The notes beneath the pieces are model-generated. The model ran no database searches, had not been told where the DNA came from, and saw nothing but the letters and a program-made list of their open reading frames with translations. Position numbers and translations under genes: made by a program. From Flavobacterium gillisiae (lineage in GTDB: Bacteria; Bacteroidota; Bacteroidia; Flavobacteriales; Flavobacteriaceae), in contig NZ_FNRD01000010.1 in assembly GCF_900107635.1 (NCBI RefSeq), positions 1 to 64,000 of the forward strand: a DNA stretch of 64,000 nt. The letters are read 5' to 3'. This document shows, piece by piece, positions 62,301-64,000 of this stretch. Numbering within the stretch: the first letter of the stretch is position 1; the number at the start of each line of letters is the position of its first letter.

Positions 62301-62865
62301 TCAATAGGAACTCATATAAATTTTGTTCGTTTAGTTTTTCTGGAGAATAATAGTCAAATAGAGATTGATAGGACTTCAGAGAAGCTTTTTTTAAAATTGC
62401 TTCGTTTGCGATGCTTTTGGCGAATGCAAGGCTAATTTGCTTTTTAAAATTTTTATTTGACCATAATAGAAAATCAGTATCTAAGCTGTCTGTAGTGGTT
62501 CTATTGTATATTTTACCGTTGTTCTCTGAATAATAGTCATTCAAGCATTTTGCATAAATCAAATTCAAAATTGCTTTTGACGGCTCTGAAACGGTTTTTA
62601 TTTGGTGTTTTAGATTGTTTAAAATTTTGGTTTGGGAGTCTTCTTCTACTGTTTGAATGTATTTTGAATTATAAAAGAAACATCGTATCAGCTGTTCTTC
62701 ATTATTACTGGAAACGGCTTTGTTGTATATTTTATCTACGAGAGTATGTGCTGATTTAATTTTGCCTGCTTTTTCTAATGCGATAACGGCATCCCATTTT
62801 TTGTCAAATTGTTGGGCTATTACGGGCAGAGATGTCAAAAGGAAGAATAAGAATAATTTTTTCAT
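56353..62865 (-). CDS. Alpha-2-macroglobulin-like protein with an internal SusC-like regulatory and plug segment
   Basis: 2170 residues with a signal peptide (1-17, ending VIAQQ). An N-terminal helical region (about 20-350) is followed by MG-type domains; the MG2 motif DRAIYRPGQTVYYKG is at about 562. A CarboxypepD-regulatory-like domain (about 1173-1245, SGIITDENGDPLPGASI) leads into EEVVVTAYG and a TonB plug-like region (about 1258-1385, ending NGAVIITTNKAL), as in SusC receptors. The A2M core follows (about 1400-1480, FNFTSPEALTAWKLRLFA), then the thioester-domain helices from about 1600. The thioester motif reads EGAEQ (1622-1626), with glycine in place of the usual cysteine, so no thioester can form. 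It is the largest gene here and is monocistronic. Confidence 0.82.
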   Translation of the reverse strand: MKKLFLFFLLTSLPVIAQQFDKKWDAVIALEKAGKIKSAHTLVDKIYNKAVSSNNEEQLIRCFFYNSKYIQTVEEDSQTKILNNLKHQIKTVSEPSKAILNLIYAKCLNDYYSENNGKIYNRTTTDSLDTDFLLWSNKNFKKQISLAFAKSIANEAILKKASLKSYQSLFDYYSPEKLNEQNLYEFLLNENINYFTKTLYSWNIETSIFAKSKDTLYGDSNTFQSLNLDLVKDDHLKKLITLYQKKENNNNSLDNRFSRMQFCYKYLNKNATDYLNALDQIQDKDIPLLLLQDIQIEKANLYTTLASKDSHPDYNLKAIALFDTILSTKSRSNAYKRAFQRKHELEKKNLDIRLLEKSYNNENTRAFVNYKNINTLSISYFKIDQKTISKLKDWRMHMKKDSIAATIIEKNTLVKSITKALPNKNDYFSYSTEILLPQLETGCYLVYFESDSDIKNTKAFAYETITVTNLTVLTDYKNETNYYQILDRKTGKPIEKASIKFNNTEIVTDKNGYAGSKRDDNIQNYFDIIVTKENDTLTVSNRNRYENNTFYKKSTDAKIEFYLDRAIYRPGQTVYYKGIVFQKKANETRIVPNILMKIIVKDNNNKNIQNFEVTTNSFGSFSGEFQLPQNGLTGNFTFQAEEPDSSKKGEHPFWDTVNFENSGTRFRVEEYKRPKFEVAFDPIKESYEVNQKIRVEGFAKSFSGATISDSKVKYRISYMVYSVYDNSYRYKGQGGATGSGETTTDAYGKFNIDFIANANQRFPKEDRPIYKFYIDADVTDSNGETHTATQTINVGYHTMNLDITIPKEINTKDKNAVEINSKNLNEQFAAIKGEVNLYFLKSFPNKIKPRVWPIPEIEAISKQDFESLFPFENNEKPVDEKELGTLVYSKKVDTEKDKAIALDFISNYQSGYYKFVFTATDINELPLEKQVLFKINQSSEKLDFNKLLSIEQLNKNPKKDGFVLLNIKSVIPNHYFKIMASYANKLFYDENKTLENNELLLKIPLQRQFEKSIKIGLESIFENQSFTQELEVVLKAEETSLDFTVESFRNKIQPGSTENWSFKLAPTNTVLEAEVLASMYDSSLDQFAKGFWNPLTLDRYVYNSISYRNKLGFNKTSATLRNLNTTLYSPVFIDKRTQLLWFGFNFADPKDYATISKYQKFLSKQNKNPQTTSSISGIITDENGDPLPGASITLKGTQTATTSDYEGYFEINASQSETLVIAYIGYQTQTILIDKNNEMNINLQPESGSLEEVVVTAYGINKEKKALSYATQTLDRKVSAETIRGAAGERIVEEDNQIYNTAGIEISLEGSAAGKMIKSAAKNKDIANAIYIIDGNFASKNQAIMLDYLNILSIEVLEKDQATTRYGTKGENGAVIITTNKALKALSEIKSRTNLSETAFFYPNLKTDKSGKISFNFTSPEALTAWKLRLFAHNKKAVSGYLEKIIVTQKDLMVIPNFPRFFREKDSIQIISKIVNMTSEPKIGIAVLQLFDATTMESVDTKMLNTKSLKNYSIPAFGNTTVSWNIYIPQGIQGVQYKVLAKADNYSDGEENIIPVLTNNILVTESIPLWVRENSKKEYTFENLRNNASTSLRNHQFTLEYTSNPTWLALQSLPYLMEYEHEGAEQTFARFYANALAGEVINSNPKIAVVFETWRKNEKHNSKLEENEELKSILLAETPWVNDAQSEEEKKQQLATLFDLEKMKNAQEATFDKLKQKQKASGGFPWYGGNEENEYITRHILAGLGHLKKINTDDATNAKIDEISKSGIPFLDIKFLENHKQRTNNLKNGEKLIWMHPYSNLHYLYTRTFYLKNYPLSDTLKKATKIYVDSAKENWLSYSLYEKGMAALVLNRFGEPAAAKIIIESLKETASNNEDCGMYWIANKSGWYWYQAPIETQALLIEAFTEVSNDTKSVDAMKVWLLKNKQAKNWPTTKATTEAVYALLMQGTDWLSVKDNTIIKIGDEKILTKKLNTNEKEAETGYLKLNWKASEITKEMASIKIENKSKVPGYGGVYWQYFEDLDKIKTNSDTSLSVSKELYLKKNTDKGTVLQKIITNNPLNIGDLVTVRLIISTKEDMEFVHLKDMRASCFEPIDVLSNYQYKDNLGFYKSTKDAATHFFFDKIDKGTYVLEYDVRVNNKGNFSNGISTIQSMYAPEFSSHTKGIKVQVAN

Positions 62866-62971
62866 GCAGCTTTATAAAAATTAAAATATTTTATCACGTG
62901 AATATAAGACTATTTATTGTAAGTTTTTATTTATTTTTCTGTTGCGATTAGTATAACCAGCATTTTTAATA

Positions 62972-63088
62972 ATGAGTAGAATTCTATTTCTTTTAAGTTT
63001 TTGGCAAAAATTATTGGAGAGACTACTACCTGTTCTTGAAGAATTAAATCGCATCTCTGTAATAAATGAGGTAGATTTTTTAGTTTAA
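62972..63088 (+). CDS. Possible 38-codon ORF upstream of the TPR gene
   Basis: ATG to TAA, starting MSRILFLLSFWQKLLERLLP. No family is recognised. It is in the divergent spacer between the macroglobulin gene and the TPR gene and may be chance in AT-rich DNA. Confidence 0.2.
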   Translation: MSRILFLLSFWQKLLERLLPVLEELNRISVINEVDFLV

Positions 63089-63136
63089 AATGTCAAAGCT
63101 TTCATAATGATACCGGATTACAATTATAAATTTCCT

Positions 63137-63144
63137 TATTTTTG
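63137..63144 (+). promoter_or_regulatory. -7 box of the TPR gene (TATTTTTG), near-leaderless
   Basis: A perfect TANNTTTG ending 4 bases before the start codon. Confidence 0.5.
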
Positions 63145-63148
63145 AGGA

Positions 63149-63853
63149 ATGAAACAAATTGTATATCTCTTTTTATTCTTACCAATGATGATTTGGTCCC
63201 AATCCAGTTTTGACAAAGCAGAGAAACTATTCAAAGAGGAGAAGTACGAACAAGCGCAACCTATCTTTGAAGCATTGTTGAAAACAGATCCATCAAATTT
63301 AAAAATAATTGAGTATTTAGGTGATATTGCAGGTAGTCGCAAGTCATGGGAAGAAGCTATAGGTTATTATGAAAAACTGAAGGACTTAAAGCCATCAGAG
63401 GCCGATTATTTTTACAAATTTGGAGGAGCAACTGGGATGCGCGCTTTGGAAGTAAATAAATTTAGAGCTCTTGGAATGATAGATGATATTAGAGAATCAT
63501 TCGAAAAAGCAATTAAACTTGATCCAGGACATATTGATTCGAGATGGGCTTTGATAGAGTTAAATATTCAGTTGCCAAGGATTGTAGGTGGCAGTGAAGG
63601 TAAAGCAATACGATACTCGAATGAATTGTTGAAATTATCTCCAGTTGATGGTTATATGTCAAGAGGTCGTATCGAAGAATATTATAAAAGGTATAAGGCT
63701 GCAGAGCTTCAGTACAAAAAAGCAATTGCGGTAGGCAGTTCGGTAGAGAGTTATAAAATGCTCGCCGACTTATATAAAAATAAGATGAATCAGCCTGAGA
63801 GAGCCAGAGTAACCTTGGAAGAATACAAGAAGAAGAATCAGGTCAATAAGTAA
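63149..63853 (+). CDS. Exported tetratricopeptide repeat protein
   Basis: 234 residues with a signal peptide (1-18, MKQIVYLFLFLPMMIWSQ). About four to five TPR-like helix pairs follow (FDKAEKLFKEEKYEQAQPIF, WEEAIGYYEKLKDLKPSE, SFEKAIKLDPGHIDSRWAL, AELQYKKAIAVGSSVESYKM). It is a periplasmic protein of unknown partner. It is followed 50 bases later by the Mpl/MurC-type ligase gene. Confidence 0.82.
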   Translation: MKQIVYLFLFLPMMIWSQSSFDKAEKLFKEEKYEQAQPIFEALLKTDPSNLKIIEYLGDIAGSRKSWEEAIGYYEKLKDLKPSEADYFYKFGGATGMRALEVNKFRALGMIDDIRESFEKAIKLDPGHIDSRWALIELNIQLPRIVGGSEGKAIRYSNELLKLSPVDGYMSRGRIEEYYKRYKAAELQYKKAIAVGSSVESYKMLADLYKNKMNQPERARVTLEEYKKKNQVNK

Positions 63854-63903
63854 TAATTTGTCTGGTTAATTTAACATACAAACGCATAATCGAATAAACA
63901 TAA

Positions 63904-64000
63904 ATGAGAACACATTTCATCGCCATAGGAGGGAGTGCTATGCACAACCTAGCATTAGCATTACATAACAAAGGATATAAAGTAACGGGAAGTGACGATG
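63904..64000 (+). CDS. Partial UDP-N-acetylmuramate--peptide ligase (Mpl/MurC family), N-terminus only
   Basis: Only 32 codons are in the window. The start MRTHFIAIGGSAMHNLALAL with KGYKVTGSDD is the UDP-binding Rossmann start of Mur ligases; the AIGGSAMHNLA version is typical of the Mpl-like group rather than MurC proper (which has GIGG.GM...A). It would reattach recycled peptides to UDP-MurNAc, fitting with anmK elsewhere in the window. The rest of the gene is beyond the edge. Confidence 0.75.
   Translation, partial: MRTHFIAIGGSAMHNLALALHNKGYKVTGSDD

Noticed and set aside
56353..62865. Frame fusion of an A2M gene with a SusC gene by assembly error
   Set aside because: The reading frame is continuous over 2170 codons, A2M domains occur on both sides, and no beta-barrel part of SusC is present. 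It reads as a designed-in domain insertion, though read-level checking would settle it.

Overview
The window looks like chromosomal DNA of a gliding or T9SS-bearing member of the Flavobacteriaceae, most likely Flavobacterium or a close relative. The DNA is AT-rich. It carries core type IX secretion/gliding genes (porV, porU, gldJ), a T9SS-exported repeat adhesin with its own SprF-like partner, MiaE and a SusC-like plug segment. At least fifteen perfect TANNTTTG boxes, the Bacteroidota -7 element, lie just upstream of genes. No phage, CRISPR array, rRNA or intact transposase is present. Almost everything is housekeeping or lineage-typical; the unusual material is in a few large surface proteins and in the intergenic DNA.

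Layout. 0.3-7.5 kb (+): a surface cassette of a 1420-residue adhesin with nine 80-residue repeats, a PorP/SprF outer-membrane protein and an OmpA-type peptidoglycan-binding lipoprotein-like partner. 7.5-7.7 kb: a 211-bp MITE-like element inserted into the loop of a terminator. 7.8-9.7 kb: miaE and a glycosyltransferase. 9.7-13.2 kb: a structured intergenic element, pdhC and pdhA (E2 and E1-alpha) and cdd. 13.2-21.5 kb: porV and porU (-) divergent from gldJ and murF (+), the T9SS core. 21.6-29.4 kb: a GH30 lipoprotein glycosidase, tRNA-Val, folC, exbB-exbD-tonB, glutamate dehydrogenase and anmK. 29.5-37 kb (+): acyl-CoA dehydrogenase, a Crp/Fnr regulator and a tight eight-gene run (peroxiredoxin-like, YHS, DoxX, DinB, NRDE/TANGO2, ATP-grasp, LysE-like, M28 peptidase). 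37-42.9 kb: SDR, SprT-like protein, MlaF/MlaE ABC transporter, GT2, methyltransferase and a KAS III-like synthase. 43-49 kb: gcvP, a UbiA-like membrane protein and an M3 peptidase. 49.3-56.3 kb: an unknown protein, purE/purK, a helical-repeat protein, hpt, adk, a CNNM/CBS transporter and obgE. 56.3-64 kb: a 2170-residue alpha-2-macroglobulin-like protein, a TPR protein and the start of an Mpl/MurC-type ligase cut by the window edge.

How the genes fit together. PorU and PorV are the sortase and shuttle of the T9SS attachment complex, and GldJ is a gliding/T9SS lipoprotein. The 5' adhesin has a type B T9SS C-terminal signal and is followed by the SprF-type partner such cargo needs, so the first cassette is probably a client of the machinery 10 kb away. 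ExbB/ExbD/TonB would energise outer-membrane receptors. The macroglobulin-like protein carries a SusC-like regulatory and plug segment where other family members have their bait region, and it is the most unusual protein here.

The intergenic DNA holds two copies of a structured Flavobacteriales-type element in opposite orientations, inverted repeats containing the TCGTTCCTCGCAATGAC motif or resembling it, several bidirectional terminators between convergent genes, and the MITE. All calls rest on reading the sequence and on remembered family knowledge; no database search was run.
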